From positions 502,604-566,603 of the forward strand of contig JAAOMT010000295.1 in NCBI GenBank assembly GCA_016748015.1: 64,000 nucleotides of DNA. Direction: 5' to 3'. The DNA comes from Geosiphon pyriformis (lineage: Eukaryota > Glomeromycota > Glomeromycetes > Archaeosporales > Geosiphonaceae). Under the pieces are notes generated by a model that ran no database searches, had not been told where the DNA came from, and saw nothing but the letters and a program-made list of their open reading frames with translations. Both the position numbers and the translations under genes were made by a program. Shown here piece after piece: positions 36,183 through 46,248 of this stretch (the first letter of the stretch is position 1; the number at the start of each line of letters is the position of its first letter).

Positions 36183-37063
36183 TATTACAGATGATTATTT
36201 GGAGTATAGGAACAAATAACAAATCTGTAACTTGGTGTTCAATAGCTTAATGATAACAATAATATCTAAAAGTTTTAATAATCTAAAGGTTTTAGTGGAA
36301 TCTTTTGTATAATAGACAAAAATTTAATAGTGATATTCTTTGGTAATGTTTCTAGTTTTTTTTCAACTCTTGAGTTGGTGTGCTTTGTTGTCCATTACTT
36401 TCCAGAATATCTATATTCTGTCAATTTTTTTCTCAGCTTGATGACTGGTAATTTCCTGGTAAGCTATCTTTAATTTTAAGTGTTTATCCTTATTCTTAAG
36501 TTTTTTATCAATGCTATATCCTGATGTCAATATTCTATACATTAATTTTTTAATCAATTAGTAAATCTACAATAAAACAAAAAAAAATAAAATAAAATAA
36601 AAGAAATAATGAAAATAATGAAAAGAGAAATAAAGAGATAAGCCAAGACAAAAAAGAGTTAGTATCCTGTCAATAGCCATGATTAAGAGCTATTAGTCTA
36701 AGGTAATTAAGTATTAGATTTTATTAATATGAAGTATTAATAATAGTAAAAATAATTAATATTCTTAATTAATTAATAATAACATGGATTTAATGATAAT
36801 GAATAATTTTATTAATAGAATAATAATTTTACTTTAAGTTATAGAAAACTATCTTTTGAAGAAAGAATATTGTTCTAAATTAATATAAATTCTATTGAAT
36901 TCTCTAGCCAAAAATTCTGGAATTCTGCAATTTCTCATACAGAATCCTGTAATTTTGGAATTCTGCAATTCTTTTAAAGGAATCTTGGAATTTTTTTGTT
37001 ATTATGCCTACTTCTGATTAGCTATTTTTCTAACTATAATACTCCTAATTTCTATGAGTAATA
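36183..37063 (-). repeat. solo LTR4 in Gy1-D
   Basis: 881 bp, TATTACAGATG to GAGTAATA, flanked by a perfect ATAG (36179-36182 and 37064-37067). Gy1-B carries the uninterrupted target (GAATAGTTTTTG at about 24907-24918). Only about two of the 40-bp units are present. Strand nominal. Confidence 0.9.
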
Positions 37064-38593
37064 ATAGTTTTTGATTCAATATTCATGAAGAGTATAAAAA
37101 GCATTTTGAATGTTTTAATCCAGGAAATAATTGTTTATATTAGTTAAAAATATTTTTGTTTTAAAAATGATGTATTTATTTATACTTGATTTTTGCTGAT
37201 CAATTGGATTGGTATTATTACAATAAGTAACTAATTGGGTTGTTTATAATATTTCTTGAGTCATATATTATAAACAAAACAATTATTGAAAATTGTTTCA
37301 TATTAATTTTGTAAAATATAAAAACTATTGTTTAAAACTTTGTTGACTAAAAAAGATTTTTTTTACTGGCTAAAAAACTTATTACTATAGATATTGTTTT
37401 TGTTTGAATAATATTCTAAAACTAAGTTACCAACACTTAAGGAAAGTGTTTTATAGATTTTTTTTTTAAGCTTTTTTTGAAACTGTTTTATTTTTTTAAA
37501 GATAATTATTTGCACTTCTACCAAAGAATTAAGAATAATATTAAGTTTTTTTTACAAAATGTCTTTGTAATTTTTTAAAAAATATTGTCTTAATATTAAT
37601 TTCTATTAATAAAGTTGTTATTTATCTATAGAACAGATAAAAAAACTTATAACTTGTTATATTATGATTTACAATTCTATAAATAAACAAGACTAAAAAC
37701 AGTACTTTGTCTTATAAGTTTTTTTTACTGGTTTTGGCTAATGTTTTATATAGTGTTCTATTGAAATATTCTATTAGGCTATTTGTTTGAAAATAGTAAA
37801 AAAAAAGTTTATAATGTATTCTCATTTTTCTACAAAGTTTTTCAATTAGTGTACTAAAAAAAACTTTTTTTCTATCAGATAAAAGTTTTTTAGAGCAGCC
37901 ATAATAGCAAATAATATTTTTATAAATAAAATTGGCTATTGAGACTGCTGTTTGGTCTGAAGTGGCTTTTGCTTCTACCTATTTTATAAGATAGTCAATA
38001 GCTGTAATAATATATTTGTTGTTATCAAGAGTTACTGTTAAAAGTTCAACAACATTTATACTAATTCTGTCAAATAATTGACCAATAAATATTGGATGAA
38101 TGTTTTTTTTGTGATTGGGTTTTCTTCTTTTTTGACAGATATTACAGGTTTTGATATACTTAGCAATGTTTTTTCTCAAGATAGGCCAATAATAGTAAGC
38201 TAAAATTTTTTGAATTGTTTTTGTTTTTTCAAAATATTCAGCTAATAAATTAGTATGTATGTTATATATTACAATTTCTCTTTTTTTAAATCTAATAACT
38301 TTTTGAAAATAGTCAAGATCTTTTCTGTTTTTTTTGTATAACTGGTTTTGGTGGATCAAATAAAAATTTGATTGTTTGCACAAATGTTTTCTTTGCTGTC
38401 GAGTGTAGTTTGGTGAATATTGTCTTTTATTCAAAAATTCTATTAGTGCAGAATAGTTGTTTAAGTCTATTATTATGTTTGGTTAAAAGAAAGTTATTAA
38501 TAATTAGGTTGGTTTGGTTTTGTGAAAATTGTACTATCATTAGATGGTAAATCTGGAAAGAGCATCAGCATTTTAATAATTTGCTTTTTTATA
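37064..38593 (-). pseudogene. Gy1-D 3' frame start and integrase
   Basis: Integrase on the minus strand. The zinc domain is open at 37979-38434 (HTNLLAEYFEKTK, KTCNICQKRRK) with INVVELLTVT and ITAIDYLIK. The second Asp of the catalytic triad is kept as GAT (37876-37874, LSDRK). The 3' frame (DQNIQNAFYTLY region) lies at 37064-37200. Gy1-C is inserted just upstream, near the RNase H/integrase boundary. Confidence 0.72.
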
Positions 38594-38684
38594 ATATTGT
38601 TATGGTTGAAACTCATAATTTTTATTAGTTATTACATGTATTAGCCATTGATGTCATATAATTAACCAGTCTATTTTTAGATAG

Positions 38685-38744
38685 TGATCATTGACCTGAT
38701 CATTGACCTAATCATTGACCTAGTTATTGACCTGGTCATTGACC
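38685..38744 (+). repeat. 12-bp tandem array in Gy1 U3
   Basis: Five units of TGATCATTGACC and close variants, ending 12 bp upstream of the TATA box. The core TGATCA is palindromic. The array is present in every Gy1 LTR here with 2 to 11 units. Confidence 0.85.
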
Positions 38745-38756
38745 ACTTTTAATAGC

Positions 38757-38764
38757 TATATAAG
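38757..38764 (+). promoter_or_regulatory. Gy1-C LTR TATA box
   Basis: TATATAAG immediately downstream of the 12-bp array; the same word follows the array in the C 3' LTR (about 45736) and in F (about 57894). The likely RNA polymerase II promoter core of the element. Confidence 0.6.
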
Positions 38765-39271
38765 TAATGAGTCTTTTAGCTGTAGAAAATCATCTTTCAG
38801 ACAAAAATCAAATAAATAAAAATAACAACTTTCATATCAATCACTCTCTTATCGCTAATTTCCCTTTCCCTATCTTCAAGTATCCAAACATCTTAGGATA
38901 AAAGATTACTTGTTGGCCTTTTTCTGTTTGAATAATTGTAGTATTTGAAGACTATTTGTATAAACGTGACTGAAGAGCACAAGTTAATACCTGATATTGA
39001 ATTCTAAGAGTGCCGACATGAAGACATAGAATTAATACCAGCAGTAATCAATTGTTGACAGTACAGACTATCCCTTTACCTTCAGATTCCCCAGTTACCT
39101 TTGAAAAGAATAGTGACTGAGATATTTTATGAGACTAATCTCACACATTGAATCCATACTCATTCAATTCGCTCTTTAAAGTTGAATTCCTCTTTGATTA
39201 TTTCTATCACCTTACAATCCTGTTCTCCCTTGCTATCCGTTAGCTTGTTACTCCAACCCATAACATAAAAG

Positions 39272-39289
39272 TGGTGCTCCCTGTGAGGT
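39272..39289 (+). other. Gy1-C primer binding site
   Basis: TGGTGCTCCCTGTGAG, six bases after the 5' LTR. Its complement ends CTCAC-AGGGAGC-A-CCA, the layout of a tRNA T-stem, acceptor strand and 3' CCA. A tRNA-Met of the elongator type is my best guess from memory of eukaryotic sequences. Confidence 0.6.
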
Positions 39290-39317
39290 TGTCAAAATTC
39301 ACTTATTCCCTCATTGT

Positions 39318-40868
39318 ATGAGTGATTACTCATATCTGTCACAGCAATCAGAAGAACACTTTGTAGCATACAACAGAAACGACCTAGATTTTATTGAACT
39401 TAATCCTCTGCCCTCCTGCTTGATCTGCTTTCCCATTGAAGAACAATCCAGCAGACAATTCCAAGACTTTTGGAATTGGTTTCTGAATGAGCATTCAGCT
39501 GAAATCTACACAATTTATACAACTTATTACTTTGATCAAGCTTATTTTGAAGATAACTTTGAAGAAAAAAACAACAGTATCAATCAGCTCTTATATTCTA
39601 CAACTTTTGAACAACAGCTCCCTGATTTCGAATATCTGAATCATCAAATTCACATTTGGATTGCTGCTCATCAATTAACAGTAACTCCCCTTGAAACAGA
39701 AGAAGAAAGCTACCAAACAGCCCCTATTTTTGATCTCTTCTTAAGTGAATCAAAGCACTTCATACAAACAGTAACTCCTAAATCAATGGCCCAAGATCCA
39801 ATGCAAGTAAACATCCTGGCCGCCCTTCAAGGCATACAAACTGCTTTGGGATGAAGAAACAACACCCCACTACCCCTATTCAGAAGTGATGCCCAAGATC
39901 CAATTGAATGGTTGGACGATTTTGAAAGAGCAGCCACTGCAAACCAGTATGATGATGAATACAAGTTCCAAATTGTTGGTGGCTACCTTTAAGGCTCCCC
40001 TGCTACCTGGTTTTTACAAGAAACAAATGCTGGTGCTCAACAAAGATTTGTTAGATGGACCCCAGCAAATATTAAAGAAAACAACATCTCTTTTACTACC
40101 CGGTTTGAAAACAAATTCAGAACCCCCATCTTAATATCCAAATGACATATGGAATTAGAAAGAACCCAAAGTCCTGGTGAAATTGTGACTGAATATGCCA
40201 AAGCAATCAAAAAACTCATCAAGCGTGTAGACTCTGGTAGAAACTAGACTGAAGAGCAAAAGATTCACTCTTTCACAAAAGGATTGAGAACTAATTTATC
40301 ATATGCTCTTTGGCCTCTTTTGGCTTTAAAAAATAATTCCACCATGGATATGGCCATTGAACTTGCCCAAAGAATTGAAGACAATCAAAGAATGCATTTA
40401 GGATCCACACTTTCAGTTTTTGCTCCTGCTCCTGTTATGGCTCTTACTTCTCAAATGGCTGCTACTTTTTTTGCTGTCCAGACACAAAATCCAAATAAAC
40501 AATTAATAAATAGACTTACAGCAAATCTTGCTTGGCTATTAGAGCCATTAGCCCAAGCAGTCAGAGATAACCAGTAACCACAAAGACCCAGATTTGAAAA
40601 CCATTTTAATCAGCCCCAGCAACCCCCTTACCAAAAACAGCAAAATTGTGGCTCTCCTGTGTATTATAGATGTGAATTAACTGAACATTTCTCCAGAGAT
40701 TGCAACAATCCTCCACTGCCTCCTCCAGTTCCCAGAAACAATGACAACCAAAACAACAGACCCAACAACAACAACAATGTCCTCAATCAAAGACCCAATC
40801 ATGCCAACATCAATTTCTTTGGAGAGGATTCTCTAGTTGAAGCCACTGTTTATCAGTCTTTAAACTGA
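39318..40868 (+). pseudogene. Gy1-C Gag (five premature stops)
   Basis: 517-codon frame from ATG 39318, open to 39851 and then broken at TGA 39852 (from CGA), a TAA near 39990, a TGA near 40143, a TAG near 40246 and a TAA at 40575, every one a C-to-T or G-to-A product. N-terminal part MSDYSYLSQQSEEHF; capsid part WLDDFERAATANQY, ATWFLQETNAG; KNNSTMDMAIELAQRIEDNQ; then a Gln/Pro/Asn-rich end with the CCHC knuckle (YYRCELTEHFSRDC; first Cys is Tyr here, Cys in copy F). Assembles the particle and packages RNA. Frame length up to the slippery site equals that in copy F. Confidence 0.88.
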
Positions 40869-40897
40869 TAAGTGCACCTCCAAAGGGTAAGAGTGCA
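40859..40897 (+). promoter_or_regulatory. Gy1-C gag-pol -1 ribosomal frameshift signal
   Basis: TTTAAAC (40859-40865) read as T-TTA-AAC in the Gag frame, directly followed by the Gag stop. Slipping back one base enters the Pol frame (LISAPPKGKSASQ). After a 7-nt spacer, TGCAC (40873-40877) can pair with GTGCA (40893-40897) around a 15-nt loop. Confidence 0.8.
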
Positions 40898-42394
40898 AGC
40901 CAACCAAAAGAAAACTCCTTTTACACTTTTAACTTAACTGATGATGACCATGACATGGATGAACTAGCAATCAACACCTCAGAACCAACCAGAAAGAAGA
41001 AGAAAGCCAAGGTTGATTTCGTTCTAGACCCCAACAAAGCCTCAACTTCTGCCACTAATAACAATGAGCCACCAAAGACTAAAGTTTTTAAGAATCCTCC
41101 AAAGTTAGAACCCCCAGAAATTGTACAAAAATCTGGGCCTTATTCCATTGTCAAAGATTTCATGGAAACCCCAGCACATATTACTTTTGGCCAGTTAATG
41201 ACCCACCCACAGTTCAGAAAGGATCTTCGCAAATCCTTGATTCCAAAAAAGAAGACACCAAAAACCAACAAACGCTCTTGCCAAGCTGGACTTGCTAACA
41301 ACAGCAATGTCACCTCTCTGATTTGTAAAGCCCAAATGGCTGGATACTTCATTGATTTAATTCTGGACAGTGAATTATTTGTTAGTGTCATTGCCAAACA
41401 CTTCTTGGAAGCAATTGGTAGAAAGATTGATGAACCTTCCACCAGACCAATGATCAACATACATGATGACAAAAAGAAAAGACTGGGTATTGCCAAAGCT
41501 GTTCCTGTTCACATCAATAGAATCAGCATTGAAACTGACATAGAAGTTTCTGAAGCCAAGAAATACACCATCATTGTTGGCAATGAATGGCTCAAGAAAG
41601 CAAAAGCTTTGCTTGATTATGAACTTTGTGAATTAACCATCAGATGTGGTAAGAAACCCATTGTAGTTAAGTGTTGCCATTGGACAACTCTCCCAATACC
41701 CAAACAAAACCAAGAAGAAGAACAATCAAATGAATCAGATAATAAAGAGAGTAATGAAGAAAAAGAACAAGAAGAGTAAGAAAAAACTGCTAAACTCACC
41801 TATACTATCTTCACCAGCAATGGCAAACCACTAGACAATGTTAAAGCAGACAAAGAAGGAATTATTGTAAATGACAAGCTGATTTGCTGGCCTTATTATG
41901 ATATTCTTAGAAGAACCTTTGAAAGAAAACCTGGCAAGAAAGCCAAATACAGTTTTTGGTGGCATGATTCTTATGCCCAGTATTGGTGCAACAAACCCTT
42001 ATATTTTTCAAGCAATGAATGCAAATCATGCCTGATCTATTACAAAGATTGGGAACCAATCAGTTTGATATCCAGAGAAGAATTGAAAGAAGTACAGAAG
42101 TCCTTTGAGAATGAACCACTTGAGATCCAATCACTGGTTGTAGAACAAAAAGAACCCTCCCCAGAAGAAAGAAAAATAGACATTGAAAATTTGCTGGCTA
42201 GAAATAGCCCAGTTATCTCCAAAGAAAGTGATACCCCTAAACATACCTATGTGATACAACACATCATTACCACCAGAGAAACTCGACTCATCCATTTAAA
42301 GCCTTATCAATCCAATCAGCACAATAATAAGTTTATCAAAAAAGAGATAAACCAGATAAAAGAACTTGGATTCATACAAGAAACCAAGAGTAAA
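40866..42394 (+). pseudogene. Gy1-C protease and N-terminal Pol
   Basis: Open 40955-41779 and 42065-42394 in the -1 frame. Order: acidic/basic leader (DELAINTSEPTRKKKKAKVDF), THPQFRKDL block, retropepsin-like core YFIDLILDSELFVSVIAKHF with the catalytic Gly of DSG changed to Glu (41366-41374, GGA to GAA), VHINRISIETDIEVSEAKKY, TIIVGNEWLKKAK; a Glu-rich linker; KLICWPYYDILRR; a C-rich NECKSCLIYYKDW segment; then TRLIHLKPYQSN and IKELGFIQE, the RT entry. A TAG at 42395 separates it from RT. Confidence 0.82.
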
Positions 42395-43090
42395 TAGGCT
42401 TTCCCAGTTGTAGTGGTACCCAAGAAAGGTGGAACACTACGCTTCTGTGTCGACTACTACCAATTAAATGCCATTACTAAAAGAGACATATACCCACTTC
42501 TCAAAATTGATGCAATGTTAGACCAATTCAAAGATGCTGCTTTCTTTTCAACCATTGACTTAACTGCTGGATTCTAACAAGTAGAAATGGATCCAGAAAG
42601 CAGAAAGAAAACTGCCTTCATTACCAAGTATGGTACCTATGAATTCACAGTCATGCCTTTTGGTCTCACCAATGCCCCTCCCACCTTTTAATGCTTAATG
42701 GATAAAGTATTTGAATCAGTCAAGAAAAACTTTGTTCTAGTCTATTTGGACGATATAATGGTATACTCAAAAACCTGGAATGAACACCTGGAACATTTGC
42801 AAAAGGTTTTTGACTTCCTCAGAAATGCTGGTCTCAAGATCAACCCAATCAAATCTTTCTTTAGAAGACAATCCACCCAGTTCCTTGGTCATCTTATCAC
42901 AAAAAATGAAATCTTTCCTGACCCAGCCAAAGTTGAAAAAGTCCAAAACATCAAACAACCAATGAACATTCATGAACTACACTTTTTTCTTGGTTTGGTC
43001 TCTTATTATCGCAAATTTGTCAAGGATTTCTCCAAAATCGCCTCTCTTCTCAATCAGCTACTCAAGAAAAATGTCAATTACTATTGAGGA
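42395..43090 (+). pseudogene. Gy1-C reverse transcriptase
   Basis: Begins after TAG 42395-42397 (KSK-stop-AFPVVVVPKKGG). RT motifs: LRFCVDYYQLNAITKRD, STIDLTAGF followed by TAA for Trp, [23 protein letters not shown], and the catalytic VYLDDIMVYS (42743-42754) intact, then HLEHLQKVFDFLRNAGLKIN, FLGHLITKNEIFPDP and LVSYYRKFVKDFS. Ty3/gypsy-type RT. Apart from three stops (TAG, TAA for Trp, TAA for Gln) the domain is essentially complete. Confidence 0.88.
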
Positions 43091-43560
43091 ACACATCAGC
43101 AAAAAGTCTTTGAAACTTTAAAGGAAAAACTGGTTACAGAACCCATCCTTAAGCAACCTGATCTAGATCGACCCTTTATCCTCCACACTAATGCATCTGG
43201 CTTTGGACTTGGTGCTGTTTTCTCCCAAAAAAATGAAGATGGCAAAGAACATGCCATAGCCTATGCCAGTAGAACCCTTTCCTCAGCAGAACAGAACTAT
43301 TCAGTCACTGAACAAGAATGCTTAGCAGTAGTATAGTCTACCAGTTACTGGAGTAAGTATCTTTTTGGTGTGAAGTTTTTGGTGGTAACAGATCACCAAG
43401 CTTTGGTTTGGCTACACAACAAAAAAAGGTTAGAACACAAATGGATAACTTGCTGGATACTTCACTTGGATGAATTTGACTATGATATTTAACATCGCAA
43501 AGGAGCTAATCATCAAAACACTGACACTCTCTCCAGACTTATCATCCAGTAACAGAACAA
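43091..43560 (+). pseudogene. Gy1-C RNase H
   Basis: Follows RT in the same frame: FILHTNASGFGLGAVFSQK (first catalytic Asp is Asn), AIAYASRTLSSAEQNYSVTEQECLAVV, then a TAG for Trp, LVVTDHQALVWL, and a C-terminal HRKGANHQNTDTLSRL. Its frame closes at a TAA (LIIQ-stop) around 43550. The integrase reads on in another frame. Confidence 0.82.
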
Positions 43561-44935
43561 CCATTTCAAACCAAACCAACTTAATTATTAGTAATTCCTC
43601 CTTTTTGACAAACACAATAATAGACTTGGACAACTACTCTGCCTTAATGAAATTTTTGGGTAAAGAACAATACTCACTGAAATACACACGACAACAAAGA
43701 GAACATTTGTGTAAACAATTAAATTTCTATTTGATTTGCTAAAACCAACTTTATAAAAGAAATAGAAAAAATCCTGACCGCCCCCAGAGAGTCATCAGAT
43801 TTGAAGAAAGAGAAATTGTGATTTACAATATGCACACTGATTTATTAGCTAGACACTTTGAAAAAACAAAAACAATTCAGAAAACTTTAGCTCGCTATTA
43901 TTGGCCTACCTTGGGAAAAAACATTGCTGAATACATCAAAACCTGTGATATCTGCCAAAAAAAAGAAAAACCCAATTGCAAAGAAGATATCTATCCAATC
44001 TCTGTTGGTCAACTCTTTAACAGAATTGGTATAAATATTGTTGGATCTTTAACAATAACTCCTAATGGCAACAGATATATTATTACAGCTACTGACTATT
44101 TTACAAAGTGGGTAGAAGCAAGAGCCACCTCAGACCAAACAGCAGTCTCAATAGCCAATTTCATTTATAAAGATATTATCTGCCATTATGGCTGTTTCAA
44201 AGAACTTTTATCTAATAAAGAAAGAGCTTTTTTCAATACACTGGTTGAAGAACTTTGCAGAAAAATGGGAATACATTATAAACTTTCCTCTCCTTATTAC
44301 CTCCAAACAAATGGCCTAGTAGAATATTTCAATAGAATATTATGTGAAACCCTAGTCAAAACCAGTAAAGAAACAAACTTATGGGACAAAGTACTGCCTT
44401 CAGTCTTGTTTGCCTATAGAACTGTGAATCATGACATAACAAGTTATGAACTCTTTTATCTACTCTATGAACGAATGGCAATCCTATCAATTGAAACTGA
44501 CATTAAGACAATACCCTTTGAACAAATAACAATAGGAAATTACAAAGACATTTTGCAAAGAAGACTTAGTACCATTCTTGACTCATTAGTAGAAGCATAG
44601 ATAATTGCCTTTGAAAAGATAAAACAATTCCAAGAGAAGCTTAAGAAAAAGAAAACATATAAAACACTTTCCTTAAGTGTTGGTGACTTAGTTTTAGAAT
44701 ACCATTCAGACAAAGACAATGTTTATGGTGATAAATTCTCTAGCCAGTGGAAAGGACCCTTTATAGTCAACAAAGTTTTGAACAATGGTTCTTATATCTT
44801 ACAAGATCAATATAGAACAATCTTCAATAATTGCTTTGTTCATGGCACATGACTCAAGAAATATCACAAACGGCCTGATTGGTTATCTGTTGTGATAATA
44901 CTGACCCAAATAATCAAAAATCAAATATAAATAAA
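43561..44935 (+). pseudogene. Gy1-C integrase
   Basis: Frame 43470-43742 (its 3' half) and 43818-44600, then to 44935. Zinc domain H-x-H in HTDLLARHF with KTCDICQKK; catalytic core INIVGSLTITP (first Asp is Asn), ATDYFTKWVEA, LLSNKERAFFN (second Asp is Asn, 44214-44216), NGLVEYFNR (Glu kept); then TSYELFYLLYERMA and the C-terminal YGDKFSSQWKGPFIVNKVLNNGSYIL. The stop at 44933 ends Pol. No chromodomain is seen. Confidence 0.85.
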
Positions 44936-45628
44936 TGTACCATTCCCAAAACAGAGGTATCTTCAATCAATATAAACAATTATTTCCTAGATTAAAACAT
45001 TCAAAACACTTTCTATACTCTCCATGAGTACTGGATCAAAAATTATCCAAATGCTACTCTGACCATTGGAAAACAAACCACCATAACTGATAACAGTAGA
45101 ACACATACTGTTATTAGACCAAAGAAAACCACTACCAGAAGAGAAAGAATTGATAGCAAAATGGATAAGTATTTGCTGGAAAGCATAACAGCAGCAATAT
45201 TTATATCTTCCATGACAATTGGAAAAATAATTAAGAAAATCTTGCCCATAGACAAAAACTTGTCATATGAAAGACAACTAGAACTCTATGGTTATCTTGG
45301 TGAAATCATAGAAGAAATAAAGCTCATGAAGAAAACAACTTTAGAGATACAAGTGGAAATTTTGGGCATTATACATTTAGATGTCCCAAGAGTTTTGACC
45401 ATTGCAAAAAGAGCCAAAACTCTTATACAAAGATTTGGTCTCTTGGATACAAAGCTTATTTCGTCTCAAGTACTATACACTTTATCTACAAAAGACTTCA
45501 ACAAACTAGTTAGTTTTGAGTTAGACAAAACCCTTCAATTAAAATACTCTATAAATAGCTTAATTTCGCCGGAGCTCAATTTTTTTGGAGAAGATGATGT
45601 TATGGTTGAAACCCATAATTTTTATTAG
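44885..45628 (+). pseudogene. Gy1-C extra 3' reading frame (unknown function)
   Basis: A frame overlapping the Pol end and running, with one TAA (from CAA, in NNYFLD-stop-NIQN), to a stop 31 bp inside the 3' LTR. The ATG-initiated open part is 45161-45628 (155 codons). Content: EYWIKNYPNATLTIGKQTT, a basic RPKKTTTRRER segment, then helical MDKYLLESITAAIF..., QLELYGYLGEIIEEIKLMKK, RVLTIAKRAKTLIQRFGLL, and a C-terminus LNFFGEDDVM. The same frame is found in A, B and D. No ATG near its start suggests expression by frameshift or reinitiation. It does not resemble Env: no signal peptide or clear membrane anchor. Confidence 0.7.
45587..45597 (+). other. Gy1-C polypurine tract
   Basis: GGAGAAGATGA directly before the 3' LTR, the expected plus-strand primer. 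Confidence 0.6.
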
Positions 45629-46244
45629 TTATTACATGTATTAGCCACTCTATTTTTAGATAGTGATCATTGACCTGATTATTGACCTAATCATTGACCT
45701 AGTCATTGACCTAATTATTGACCACTTTCAATAGCTATATAAGTAATGAGTTTCTTAGCTGTAAAAAATCATCTTTTAGACAAGAATCAAATAAATAAAA
45801 ATAACAACTTTCATATCAATCATTCTCTTATCGCTAATTTTCCTTTCCCTACCTTTAAGTATCCAAACATCTTAGGATAAAAGATTACTTGTTGGCCTTT
45901 TCCTGTTTGAATAATTGTAGTATTTGAAGACTATTTGTATAAATGTGACTAAAGAGCACAAGTTAATACCTGATTTTGAATTCTAAAAGCACCAATGTAA
46001 AAACATAGAATTAATACCAACAGTGATTAATTGTTAACAGTATAGACTATCTCTCTACCTTCAGATTCCCCAGTTACCTTTGAAAAGAATAGTGACTGAG
46101 ATATTTTATAAGACTAATCTCACACATTGAATCCATATTCATTTAATTTGCTCTTTAAAGTTGAATTCCCTTTTGATTATTTTCATCACTCTACAATTCT
46201 GTTCTCTCTTGCTATCTGTTAGCTTGTTACTTCAATCCATAACA
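45598..46244 (+). repeat. Gy1-C 3' LTR
   Basis: 647 bp, TGTTATGG to CCATAACA; five 12-bp units at 45664-45723, the same number as in the 5' LTR. Flank ATAT (46245-46248). Confidence 0.92.
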
Positions 46245-46248
46245 ATAT

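Larger units (their letters stand above)
38598..39265 (+). repeat. Gy1-C 5' LTR
   Basis: 668 bp; U3 contains the 12-bp array (38685-38744) followed directly by a TATA box; a tandem AATAAA lies near 38811-38820. The 3' LTR is 647 bp; differences are scattered transitions and small indels. Confidence 0.92.
38598..46244 (+). mobile_element. Gy1 copy C: best-preserved full-length element
   Basis: 7647 bp, plus strand, opposite to its host Gy1-D, flanked by ATAT at 38594-38597 and 46245-46248. LTRs keep TGTTATGG and CCATAACA ends. It has Gag, -1 slippery site, PR, RT with intact YLDD, RNase H, integrase and the extra 3' frame, each with only a few stops. It has the most G+C of all copies and serves here as the family reference. 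Confidence 0.95.

Noticed and set aside
38685-38744. Short regular repeats that might suggest a CRISPR array.
   Set aside because: Units are 12 bp and head to tail without spacers, lie in LTR U3 regions, and the locus is eukaryotic.
39852-43560. TAA/TAG at many Gln positions, as in a genetic code where these encode Gln.
   Set aside because: TGA occurs too, stops also replace Trp and Arg, and positions differ between copies; all are C-to-T or G-to-A products. Only the TAG at 42395 is shared, and it sits at a Trp position.
44600-44935. A chromodomain after the Gy1 integrase.
   Set aside because: The C-terminal part ends shortly after the KVLNNGSYIL and LKKYHKRPDW segment; no aromatic-cage pattern is visible.
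44885-45628. Interpretation of the Gy1 3' frame as an envelope gene.
   Set aside because: No signal peptide, glycosylated ectodomain pattern or clear transmembrane anchor; the only hydrophobic run is about 15 residues.
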